Positions 42,840-53,415 of a DNA stretch of 64,000 nucleotides are shown one piece after another. The stretch spans positions 3,224,001-3,288,000 of the forward strand of contig JAESUZ010002551.1 of assembly GCA_017311185.1 (NCBI GenBank). Direction: 5' to 3'. Origin of the DNA: Proteles cristata cristata (taxonomy: Eukaryota; Chordata; Mammalia; Carnivora; Hyaenidae). The notes under the pieces were generated by a model that searched no databases, was not told where the DNA came from, and worked only from the letters and a program-made list of their open reading frames with translations. A program made the position numbers and the translations under genes. How positions within the stretch are numbered: position 1 is the first letter of the stretch; every line of letters starts with the position of its first letter.

Positions 42840-43740
42840 AGCTGGAGGCAAAGTGATTACCTGGCACCTCCTTGAGAAAATGAAACATGATTTGCCAAGC
42901 TCATTACTAGAGAGAAGACTCTCTGGAGTCTCCTGTTGTGAGTGTCCTGAGTCGAGAATTACTTGTCACAGCAAGTGACCCAGAATTTCTCTGAAGCTCA
43001 GCCTTTCTTCTGAGCCCCTAGACACTTTCATATCTGTACCCATTTCAGGAATTCTATCTTGATCTCTTGAATTCTGCCCAGGATTCTTTTTTGTTCTGTC
43101 AATTTATGGCAATTCCTAGTAAAAGTATAACTCATGCAGTATGGATGACCCTGGACATTTCTGGACTTGTGATTACCCTTATGTAATGACATCTTTTCAA
43201 GAAACACTCACACATAACCAGCGTGCCTCCTTTCTGTGTAGGGAGGAGTTCACAGTTCACCAAGGATGCTGTCGCGTACTTTCCACTCCGATTGCACTTA
43301 CATCTGGTTTGAGGCCTAATTATGCCCATCAGCTCTGGCCTGTATGTTTGTCTGTGCAGCTGCAGGGAGAGTTGGTGCTGTGTTCACTTAAATGTAATTT
43401 AGCAGGATTCTCACAGAGGAGACCTAGGAGCTGCTTGTTGAGACTAGGGAATGCTATGGCTTTTTTTTTTTTTCTTTTTACCATTTCTTTTTAGGCAGTG
43501 GGGAGCCTGGGTTCACTGCACTAAGTATGATAAAATATGATGCTCTAGCACCTACCTATACTCTTCCCCTTTATTCCTTCCAACACCATCTCTTCACAAT
43601 GGCCCTTCTTCCCAATCTCTATCACAGAAATGGTAAGTCTTTTCACATACCTGTTAAGTTATTGGCACCTCAGTGTAAGTATTATCTGGTCTTTTCATAA
43701 ATTCTCAGAATATGAGAAAGCTTTAGAGACCTTAGCACCT
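42840..43740. other. No gene seen
   Basis: About 900 bp of unique sequence. A 117-codon plus-strand frame (43,141-43,494) overlaps a minus-strand frame and has no recognisable domain. Confidence 0.5.
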
Positions 43741-43751
43741 CTTTCTAGAGC

Positions 43752-44243
43752 AGAAGCTAGCAAACTTTTTCTTGTAAATTTTTTTTAACACTTATTTATT
43801 TTTAAGAGATGGAGCTGTCAGCACAGAGCCTGATGTGGAGCTTGAACTCATGGACCACGAGATCGTGACATGAGCCAAAGTCGGTTGCTTAACCGACTGA
43901 GCCACCCAGGCGCCATGCTAGCGAACTTTTTTTTATAAAGGGTCAGAAGACAAATATTTTAGACTTTGCTGGTCATATGATCTCTGTTGCACACTTAACT
44001 CTGCCATTGTAGCATGAAGACAGCCATCTGTAATACATAAATGAATGAGCATATCTCTGTTCGAATAAAACTTTATTTGTGAACTCAGAAATTTGACTTT
44101 CACATAATTTTCATGTCTTAAAATATTCATCTTTAAACATTTTTTTCCAGCCATTTAAAAATGAAAAAAAAAAAACATTTCTTCTCATCTCATGAATTAT
44201 ACAGAAAGGTTTGGCCTGTGGGATGCAGTTTGTTGAGCCTTCT
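43752..44243 (+). mobile_element. hAT-Charlie (MER1-group) DNA transposon relic, split by a SINE
   Basis: AGCTAGCAAACTTTTTCTTGTAAA at the left, then (after the SINE) AAGGGTCAGAAGACAAATATTTTAG, GACTTTGCTGGTCATATGATCTCTG, AACTCTGCCATTGTAGC, GACAGCCATCTGTAATACATAAATGAATGAG and AATAAAACTTTATTTGTGAAC form a well-known non-autonomous element. It ends TTTGGCCTGTGGGATGCAGTTTGTTGAGCC. TCTAGAGC at 43,744-43,751 and 44,244-44,251 is the expected 8-bp target duplication. I do not assign the exact MER number. Confidence 0.85.
43780..43916 (-). mobile_element. Short cat-type SINE inside the hAT relic
   Basis: Antisense head with GGAGCTTGAACTCATGG, GAGATCGTGACATGAGCC and GACTGAGCCACCCAGGCGCC; much of the body is missing. 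Flanking duplication about 23 bp: from GCTAGCAAACTTTTT at 43,756 and GCTAGCGAACTTTTT at 43,917, with a few mismatches. Confidence 0.93.
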
Positions 44244-44250
44244 TCTAGAG

Positions 44251-44421
44251 CAAATCTGTCTAATAGAATCATTGTGGTGATGGAAATGGCTTATAACGTT
44301 GAGCACTTGAAATGTGGCTAATGCAACTGATGAACTGAATTTTTGTATTAATTCATTGGATTTGAAATTTAATTTTAAGTTACCACATACAACTAGTGGC
44401 TGCTGTATGGAACAGATGTAG
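44251..44421 (+). mobile_element. Second hAT-type DNA transposon relic
   Basis: CTGTCTAATAGAATCATTG, GAGCACTTGAAATGTGGCTAATGCAACTGA, GAACTGAATTTTTGTATTAATT and CACATACAACTAGTGGCTGCTGTATGGAACAG are the words of a common mammalian MER1-group element. It abuts the previous one. Confidence 0.8.
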
Positions 44422-44784
44422 AACTCCATTGTTTATCTTACAGGTATTAGGAGCTCTCAGTTTTTGTATCTTTTAGATCAAAAATTTAAAAAACTTAAAG
44501 ACGAAGTCTTGCTGGCCTAGTTAGGGTAAAATCACAGAGACACATGGCTTCTGTGATTGGTTGGGGTCAAGGAGGAATTCCTGCAGAAGAGAGCCTGAAT
44601 ATACAATCCAACAGGGGTTTGTGACAATTTCCTGAAGTCTTTGCCTTCAAAAGGAGGTTCCTAATGGAAAAGGAAGGGAATGACTTCAAAATGACATACT
44701 CTTGGTAGCAGCAGAGTTGACTTGTATAGTCTGGCATCTGTCGGAGAATGTAATTGTCATTTTAAAATATGCTACATATGTTGT

Positions 44785-44900
44785 CAGTCATCAAGTATTA
44801 TTAAGCATCTGCTATGTCCTAAGCACAGGCTAGGTGCTCTCACCTAGTTTCAGATTTAGTTCACATCTTATGAAAGTTCTCACATAGAATGCTGTTTTGC
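44785..44900 (-). mobile_element. Possible MIR/L2 fragment
   Basis: ATTAAGCATCTGCTATGTCC and TAAGCACAGGCTAGGTGCTC resemble the end of MIR/L2 elements in reverse. Short and diverged. Confidence 0.4.
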
Positions 44901-45993
44901 AAAGTATTAAAATGAAATCAAATGACCTCCTCATGAAAATAATATGGATTATCAGAAGGAACATAAAGACTATGTTATGAAAAAGCTCAGACTTGAACCT
45001 TATATCAACTTCTGAAACTCTGAAAAAGTTTTTTAACTTTCAGAGCTTTGACCCTGCCAAGTAATGGCTTCTTTACCAGCCTAAACTGCTAGTCATTCTT
45101 ACTGTCTCTTTGGGAACCCCCTGGAAGCTTCCTTATTTGTGTGATGTGTGCGAGGAGGTAGGGATACTCTGAATGAGAAATCAGGTAAGGCACCACCGTC
45201 ATTTCCTCTGAGGCTTAAATGATAGGAAGGGACAAGTCCTATCATTGATGATTTTGGAACAGAGATTATTAGAAACAGCAACTGCAGGGGATTGAGAGTG
45301 GGAATGAATTTCCTTTTGAAAGGAAACATGGCCACAGGAGTCTGGAGTCTAATACAGCAGGAGGCTGCTGAGAGGTGGAATTCTAGAGATGGTCTGTGAT
45401 CAGGTGGTAAAATGAGGCATGTAAAACACTCAGCACAGATCTGTCAGGAATATAATTCTAGCACAAAATGCACAGAAATCATATTACTGATTTGGGAGTC
45501 AGGGTTGTTCATTGAAGGACAAGTTGAAGGTGAAGAATCAGCAAAAAACTGTGCATCCAACTGAGCTAGACTATAGGTTGGTAGAATTCTGTCCCCCGTT
45601 TCCTTCAAGGTATTGTGGCCCAAGTAGTTCAGAGTGAGATGCCTACTGTGGAACTTGGTGTGAGGTATGTAGTTGTCCAGAAACCTCTAACTATGAATGA
45701 GTTGGATCTCTTCTAGTCTTCTGTTGGCATATTTTTAAAAATCTCAAAATTCTGGTAAATTGAAAGACTCAGACAACCAAGAAAAAATGGCCCATTAAAT
45801 TATAGAAAATGTAGAGCTAAGATATCTAACAAGAAAAGCAATTTGCTCTAAACAGAAATTCCAAAGAACTAGAAAGTAAAACAGCCACAAAACAAATCGG
45901 AACCAATTATCAAAGTCATTAAACCTGTGGAGCCCCAGACAAGCTGTATATGCAATATAATCTGCAGTCTGATTGCTTGACTGCTGGAGCCTC
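44901..45993. other. No gene seen
   Basis: About 1.1 kb of unique sequence without recognised repeats or credible open frames. Confidence 0.55.
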
Positions 45994-46012
45994 CCTCAGC
46001 AACCAAGGTTTT
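45994..46012 (+). repeat. Target-site duplication of L1B, left copy
   Basis: CCTCAGCAACCAAGGTTTT; the right copy is at 53,397-53,415, identical over 19 bp. The first bases could also belong to the L1 5' end. Confidence 0.92.
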
Positions 46013-46241
46013 TTGTTTTTGTTTTTTTTTGTTTTTTTTTGTTTTATAAATAGTTTATTGTCAAATTAGTTTCCACATAACACTCAGTGCTCGTCCCCAC
46101 AAGTGTCCTCCTCCATGCCCATCCCTCCTCCCCCCACATCCATCAGTCCTCAGTTTTTGTCAGCATTCAAGAGTCTCTCATGGTTTGCCTCTCTCCCTTT
46201 TCCCCACCATTTCCGCCCTTCTTCTCCCCCTTGGTCCTCTG

Positions 46242-49200
46242 TTAAGCTCCTCCTAATCCTCCTATACGTGCACACATATGATATTTGTCTTTCTCTGCCT
46301 GACTTATTTCGCTCAGCATAACACCCTCAAGGTCCATCCATGTTGCCACACATGGCCAGATTTCATTGTTTCTCATTGCCATGGAGTATTCCATGGTATA
46401 GATAAACCACATCTTCTGGATCCATTCATCTGTTGATGGACACTTAGGCTCTTTCCATGTTTTAGCTATTGTGGAGAGTGCTGCTATGAACATTGGGGTC
46501 CATGTGCCCTATGCCTCAGCATTTCTGTATCCCTTGGGTAAATTCCTAGCAGTGCTATTGCTGGGTCATAGGGGAGTTCTATTGTTAGTTACCTGAAGAA
46601 CCTCCATGCTGTTTTCCAGAGGGGCTGTACGAGTTTACATTCCCACCAACAGTGTAGGAGGGTGCCCGTTTCTCCACATCCTCGCCAGCATCTAGAGTTC
46701 TCTGATTTGCTCATTTTAGCTACTATGACCAGTGTGAGGTGGTATCTCAGTGTGGTTTTGATTTGTATTTCCCTGATGAGGAGGGATGCTGAGCATCGTT
46801 TCATGTGTCTGTTGGCCATCTGATGTCCTCTTTGGAGAAGTGTCTGTTCATATCTTCTGCCCATTTCTTCACTGGGTTGTTTGTTTTTCGGGCGTGGAGT
46901 TTGGTGAGTTCCTTATAGATTCTGGATATTAACCCTTTATCTGATATGTCATTTGCAACTATCTTTTCCCATTCCATTGGTTGCCTATTAATTTTCTGGG
47001 TTGTTTCCTTGGCTGTGCAGAAGCTTTTAATCTTGATGAGGTCCCAACAGTTTATTTTTGCTCTTGATTCCCTTGCTTTTGGGGATGTGTCAAGTAAGAA
47101 GTTGCTGCGGTGAGGTCAAGGAGGTTGTTTCCTGCTTTCTCCTCTAGGGTTTTGATGGTTTCCTGTCTCACGCTCAGGTCCTTTATCCATTTTGAGTTTA
47201 TTTTTGTGCATGGTGTGAGAAAATGATCTAGTTTCATTCTTCTGCATGTTGCTGTCCAGTTCTCCCAAACCATCTGTTAAAAAGGCTGTCTTTTTTCCAC
47301 CGGATATTCTTTCCTGCTTTGTCAAAGATTAGTTGGCTGTATACTTTTGGGTCCACTTCTGAGTTCTCAATTCTGTTCCATTGGTCTCTGTGTCTGTTTT
47401 TGTGCCAATACCATACTGTCTTGATGATGACAGCTTTGTAGTTGAGGCTAAAGTCTGGGATGGTGATCCCTCCTGTTTTGGTTTTATTTTTCAGTATTAC
47501 TTTGGCTATTCGGGGTCTTTTGCGGTTCCATACAAATTTTTGGATAGTTTGTTCTAGTTTTGAGAAGTATGCTGGTGCAATTTTGATTGGAATTGCAATG
47601 AATGTGTAGATAGCTTTGAGTAGTAATGACATCTTAACTATATTTATTCTTCCTATCCATGAGTATGGAATGTTTTTCCATTTCTTTGTGTCTTCTTCAA
47701 TTTCCTACATAAGTTTTCTACAGTTTTCATCATACAGATCTCTTGTATCCTTGGTTAGGTTTATTCCGAGGTATTTTATGGTTTTTTGTGCAATTGTGAA
47801 TGGGATCAGTTTCTTGATTTCTTTCTGTTGCTTCATTGTTGGTGTATAAAAATGCAACCGATTTCTGTACGTTGATTTTGTACCCCGCAACTTGGCTGAA
47901 TTCTTGGATCATTTCTAGAAGGCTTCTGGTGGAGTCTATTGGGTTTTCTATGTAGAGTATCAAGTCATCTGCGAAGAGTGAAAGTTGGACTTCCTCTTTG
48001 CCAATTCTGATGCCTTTTATTTCCTTTTGTTGTCTGATGGCTGATGCTAGGACTTCCAGCACTATGTTAAACACCCGTGGTGAGGGTGGACATCCCTGTT
48101 GTGTTCCTGATCTCATAGGGAAAGCTCTCAGTTTTTCCCCATTGAGGATGATGTTAGCTGAAGGCTTCTCATAGATGGCTTTAATGATGTTTAAGTAGGT
48201 TCCTTCTATCCCAACCTTCTCTAGAGTCTTTATTAAGAAAGGATGCTGTATTTTCTCAAATGGTTTTTCTGCATCTATCGACAGGATCATATGGTTTTTA
48301 TGTTTTCTTTTATTGATGTGATGTATCACATTGATTGATTTGCAAATGTTGAACCAGCCCTGTATCCCAGGAATGAATCTCACTTGATCTTGGTGGATGA
48401 TTCTTTTTATGTGTTGCTGGATTCGATTTGCAAGGATCTCGTTGAGGATTTTTGCATCAGTGTTCATCAAGGATATTGGCCTGTAGTTCTCTTTTTTTGC
48501 TGGATCTCTGTGTGGCTTGGGAATCAGAGTGATGCTGGCTTCATAAAATGAGTGGGAGTTTTTCTTCGATTTCTATTTTTTGAATAGCTTGAGAAGAATT
48601 GGGATTAATTCTGTTTTCAATGTCTGATAGAATTCCCCAGGGAAGCCATCAGGTCCAGGGCTCTTATTTGTTGGGAGATTTTTGATCACTGATTCAATTT
48701 CTTCACTCGTTATGGGTCTGCTCAGGTTTTCTATTTCTTCTCATGTGAATTTTGGTAGTAAGTGTGTGTTTAGGAATTTGTCCATCTCTTCTAAGTTGTC
48801 CAATTTGTTGGCATCAAATTTTTCATAGTATTCCCTGATAATTGCTTGTATTTCTGAGGGGTTGGTTGTAATAAGTCCAATTTCATTCATAATTTTGTCT
48901 ATTTGGGTGCTTTCTCTTTTCTTTTTGATAAGTCTGGCTAGAGGTTTGTCCATTTCCTTTACTTTTTCAAAAAGCCAACTCTTGGTTTCATTGATCTATT
49001 CAATTGTTTCTTTGGTCTCTATGTTGTTTATTTCTGCTCTAATTTTTACTATTTCTCTTCTTCTACTGGGTTTAGGGCGTTCTTGTTGCTCTGCCTCTAG
49101 TTCCTTTAGGTGAGCTGTTAGATTTTGGACTTGCGCTTTTTCTAATCTCTTGAAATAGGCTTGGAGAGCAATGTACTTTCCTCTTAGGACTGCCTTTGCC

Positions 49201-50583
49201 GCATCCCATAGATTTTGGTTGTTGTGATTTCATTTTCATTTGTTTCCATATATTTTTTAATTTCATCTCTAATTGCCTGATTGGCCTGTTCATTCTTTGA
49301 AGGGTGTTCTTTAACCTCCATGTTTTTGGAGGTTTTCCAGACTTGTTCCTGTAATTGATTTCAAGTTTCAAAGTGTTATGATCTGACAGTGTGCATGATA
49401 TGATCTCAATTCTTTTATATTTATTGAGGGCTGCTTTATGTCCCAGTATGTGATCTATCTTGGAGAATGTGCCATGCGCACTTGAGAAGAAAGTAAATTC
49501 CCTGTCCTCAGGATGTAAAGTTCTAAATATATCCATCAGATCCATCTGGTCCAGTGTGTCTTTCAAGTCCATTATTTCTTTAGTGATTTTCTGTCTGGTT
49601 GACCTATCCTTTGCTGTAAGCGGAGTATTAAAGTCCCCTGCTATTAGCACATTCTTTTTTTTTTTTTTTACAAATAGTTTATTGTCAAATTAGTTTGCAC
49701 ATAACACTCAGTGCTCATCCCCACAAGTGCCTTCCTCCATGCCCGTACTCCCACCCCCCATATCCATCAGTCCTCAGTTTTTGTCAGCATTCAAGAGTCT
49801 CTCATGGTTTGCCTCTCTCCCTTTCCCCCACCATTTCCGCCCTTCTTCTCCCCCTTGTTCCTCTGTCAAGTTCCTCCTAATCCTCCTATACGTGCACACA
49901 TATGATATTTGTCCTTCTCTGCCTGACTTATTTCGCTCAGCATAACACCCTCAAGGTCCATCCATGTTGCTCCACATGGCCATATTTCATTGTTTCTCAT
50001 TGCCATGTAGTATTTCATGGTATAGATAAACCACATCTTCTGGATCCATTCATTTGTTGATGGACACTTAGGCTCTTTCCATGTTTTAGCTATTGTGGAG
50101 AGTGCTGCTATGAACATTGAGGTACATGTGCTCCTATGCCTCAGCATTTCTGGTCCCCTATGACCTAACACATTCTTATCTATAAGCTTGTTTGTGATTA
50201 ATTGTTTTTGAATATTTAGGTGGTCCCATATTCGGTGCATAGACATTTATGATAGTTAGTTCTTCCTGATGGATGGACCCTGTAATTATTATGTAGTGCC
50301 CTTCTTCATCTCTTGTGATTGTCTTTAATTTAAAGTCCAGTTTGTCTGTTACAAATATCGCTACTCTGGCTTTCTTTTGATTTCCTGTAGCATGATATAT
50401 ATTTCTCCATCCCCTTACTTTTAATCTGAAGGTATCTTCCAGTCTAAAATGAGTTTCTTATAGACAGCTTATAGATGGATTCTTCCTCCCTATGTCTTTT
50501 GATTGGAGCATTCAGCCCATTTACATTCAGTGTTATTATTGAAATATGTGGGTTTAGAGTCTTTGTATCTTTATAGGGTTCGT
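46242..50583 (-). pseudogene. L1B ORF2, broken and interrupted
   Basis: The position that is ATG in L1A (25,844-25,846) reads ACG here (50,581-50,583 on the plus strand CGT). The endonuclease region is split by the nested L1 at the residues after LIAGDFNTPLTAKDRS. The reverse transcriptase part is largely open at 48,470-47,730 ([15 protein letters not shown], catalytic [12 protein letters not shown]). The C-terminal end reads 47,632-46,242 in pieces, with [18 protein letters not shown] preserved. Confidence 0.93.
49657..50165 (-). mobile_element. 5'-truncated young L1 nested in L1B ORF2
   Basis: Poly-T, 3' UTR (CAAATAGTTTATTGTC), then the last part of ORF2 in antisense to about 50,152. TAGCACATTCTT (49,645-49,656) and TAACACATTCTT (50,166-50,177) are the flanking duplication, with one mismatch. 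About 500 bp long. The 5' end carries a 12-bp inverted piece (50,154-50,165). Confidence 0.94.
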
Positions 50584-50629
50584 GTTTGTGGTGGTGTCTC
50601 TGGTATCTTTGTTTCTTGCAACCTTTCCT

Positions 50630-51521
50630 TCAGTGCGTTCCCCTTAGGATTTCTTGTAGGGCTGGCTTCGTGGTGACAAATTCTTTCAATTTCTGTTTAT
50701 TTGGAAAGGTTTTTATCTCTCCTTCTATTTTAATGACAGGCTTGCTGGATAGAGGATTCTTGGCTGCATATTTTTACTGTTCATCACATTGAAGATCTCC
50801 TGCCATTCCTTTCTGGCCTGCCACGTTTCAGTAGATAGGTCTGTCACCACTCTGATAGGTTTCCTTTTGTATGTGAGGGCCCTTTTCTCCCTAGCTGCTT
50901 TCAAAATTCTCTCTTTGTCCTTGTATTTTGCCATTTTTACTATGATATGTCGTGCAGAAGATCGATTCAAGTTACATCTCAGGGAAGTCCTCTGAGCCTC
51001 TTGTATTTCCACATTTACTTGCTTCCCCAGGTCGGGGAAGTTCTCTGCTATAATTTGTTCCAGGACTCCTTCAGCACCTTTCCCTCTCTCTTCCTCTTCT
51101 GGGACTCCTATGATACGGATATTGTTGCGTTTGCCTGTATCGCTGAGCTCTCGAATTCTTCATTCCTGTTCCTGGATCAGTTTGTCTCTTTTTTTGTCAG
51201 CTTCTTGTTTTTCTATAATGGTGTCTTCTAAATCATTTATTCTCCTTTCTCTCTCTTCAATCCATGCATTGGAGGCCTCTAAGTTATTATGTATCTCATT
51301 TATCGCATTTTTTAACTCTTCATGCCTATTCTTAGTTTCCATTCTGTCTGTTGCATAGTTTCTTTGATGTCCCCTATGTTTTTTTCAAGCCCAGCTATTA
51401 ATTTTACCATTATTATTCTAAAATCTTGTTCAGTTTTGCTACTGATATCTGTTTTGAGCAGTTCATTAGCTGTCATATGTTTTTGGAGATTCTTTGGAGG
51501 AGAGCTCTTTCGTTTCATCAT
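50630..51521 (-). pseudogene. L1B ORF1, broken
   Basis: It begins MMKRKSSPPKNLQKHMTANE (51,521). Frame breaks are visible near 51,350 (CTGTTGCATAG where L1A has CTGTAGCCATAG) and near 50,732 (TTTTAATGAC where L1A has TTTTGAATGAC). The RNA-binding half (51,012-50,725) reads SSARHIIVKMAKYKDKERIL and QARKEWQEIFNVMNSKNM as in L1A. The G lost in L1A is present here. Confidence 0.93.
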
Positions 51522-52321
51522 TTTTGTTAGCTTTCTGGCTCTTGTTGGTTTTAACAACCTGTTATGCTCTCTGTTTCTATGAGCGCTGCTATATCCAAGA
51601 AGACTCTTTGACTCTCCAGGGCCTATCCTTTCAGAGAGTGTTTTTTGAATGGTATCTCTTGGTCTCACTTTTTGGGACCTTTGTTATTATATTTTCCTAT
51701 TCGTAGTGATATTTGAGACTCTCCACCTTGTGTACTCTAGCTTGTGTCTTGAGGTAGCCCTGGAAAAGAAAACAGACAGACAAACACACAGGGAGCAGGA
51801 GCACACAAACGCACAGGCTGATTCAACTAACATGCAAAGCTAGAGGGAAAGCAAAAAAGTTAGGGAAAAGATGGAGGAGGGAGGGCTAATAATAGGGAGT
51901 ATAAAATACATAAAAGGGTCAAAAAGGGGAAAAGAAAAGGAAAAAGAAGAAAACCGATGGACAAAGAACGGTTTAAAGCATATAACTGGATTTCTCAGCT
52001 ACAGTTAAATAGCCGTGTGTGTGCAGTGCTGGTTGAAGAGCATAGAGAAAGAGAGAGAAGGCAGGGCGGGATGAGGCAAAATTGGATATAGAATGAACAG
52101 GCAGAAGGGATAAGAAGCTTTTTTCAAAGAGGTAAAGGGAAGAATTTGGTTGGATAGGTGAGAGAAGGATGCTGGAATTATCCAGAGAAACTATATCATC
52201 TAATTACTCCTGAGAGAAAGAGATGAAAATGTCGGTAGGTGTAGAATTTACATTTACAGAATGGACTCGTTGTGATTGTTTAAGCAAGCTGGCGTCCAGA
52301 GTTTATCAGGTCAGTGTTCTG

Positions 52322-52405
52322 TGGAAAAAGGAGAGAAAAGAGAAAGAAGAAAAAAAAAGAAAGAGGTAAAAAAAAGGGAGGGAAGGGGAAAAAAAAGGGA
52401 GGAGG
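52322..52405. repeat. Polypurine tract in L1B 5' UTR
   Basis: About 80 bp of A/G on the plus strand, homologous in place to 27,576-27,660 but with different internal spacing, which shows that the tract changes length quickly. Confidence 0.85.
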
Positions 52406-52794
52406 TCAGCTCTCAGGCAGGGATGGGCGTGGCGTGATCCAATGCCTCAGGCGGGAGCTCTGCCTTGGCGGCTGTGGGGAGGAGAGTGACGGTGCTCCAG
52501 TCCCTTCTTGAACCAAGCGCTGCTCCTCGCATTTTTGGGCGTGTAAACTCCCCGTACAGGGGGCGCAGCCGAAGTTGGTTGCACTCTTCAACCCAGGGCA
52601 GTTCCAATCTCCAAATCCCAGTCCGTGCGCCCCGCTGAAATTGCCTTAGACTCAGCTTCCCAGGCAACTCCGTGGGCAATTCCAGGCCCCCTGCCGAGCT
52701 CTGGGAGCGGAGTCAGAGTCGCTGCTTCCTTCTCTGGGTGGGGCTGGTGCGCATGCGCGGGGGCTTGCCTGCCGGGTGCTCTGAGCCCGAGCCC

Positions 52795-52980
52795 GCTGGA
52801 GTGAGGAAAACCGGGTCCCTCTATGGCTCGTCACCCGAAACACAAACTCACAGGCAAAATTCCCAGTTTTTAGTTCTTTGCCTTCCCTCTGGAGTTCCAG
52901 CCAGCCAGGAGCGCGGACGCCCGGTGTCTGCGCATCTCTTTCAGGGTCCCCAGCCGCCCTGGAGCTACAATGGCGGCAGG
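52795..52980 (-). repeat. Single 5' UTR module of L1B
   Basis: Starts GCTGGAGTGAGGAAAACCGG and ends with GAGCTACAATGGCGGC, matching one L1A module throughout. Confidence 0.9.
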
Positions 52981-53415
52981 GCGCCACCGCTCTGAAGTCC
53001 AGCCGTCAGGAGCCAGCACAAAGAAGCAGTCGGTGTGCTCAGCCACTCTGGGACCAGTTGGCGTGAGGGGACCTCGTGTGCAGGTATTTGGCAAATACGG
53101 TCTTTCTATGCTCCGAGTGGATGTTTTCCTGTTTTAGACTCTCTCCTTTTCCCCTCTCACTCCCCGTAGAGGGTAGAGGGGGATCGCCTCCCACCCTGGA
53201 GTCTCTGTTCCCCGCCCGATTTTATCTTTCCCAGTTCGCACTCACGATAGAAGGCTCTCTCAATGGAATCTGCGTCCTTTTTCTCCCAATCTCTCAGGTT
53301 TTGTAAGGTTTCCAATGGCTTCAGATCTTTTCTATGTGATGTATGGGCTCGAGTGCAAGTACGGAGCTCCTTACTTCTCCGACATCTTGCCCCCCTCCTC
53401 AGCAACCAAGGTTTT

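Larger units (their letters stand above)
46013..53396 (-). mobile_element. Full-length young LINE-1 (L1B)
   Basis: Same family and orientation as L1A, about 6.9 kb once the nested fragment at 49.66-50.17 kb is removed. Parts, 5' to 3': 5' UTR (53,396-51,522), ORF1 (51,521-50,630), ORF2 (50,583-46,242), 3' UTR and a tail in which G interrupts T (TTTTTTGTTTTTG). It has more indels than L1A. Its 5' UTR has a single 195-bp module, and its first YY1-like box is mutated. Two copies of one family, 24 kb apart and parallel, can recombine with each other. Confidence 0.97.
51522..53396 (-). promoter_or_regulatory. L1B 5' UTR
   Basis: About 1.87 kb, shorter than in L1A by the missing second 195-bp module. 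It keeps the CpG-rich distal part (52,430-53,250), the polypurine tract (52,322-52,405) and one ACAATGGCGGC word (52,967-52,977). Confidence 0.85.
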
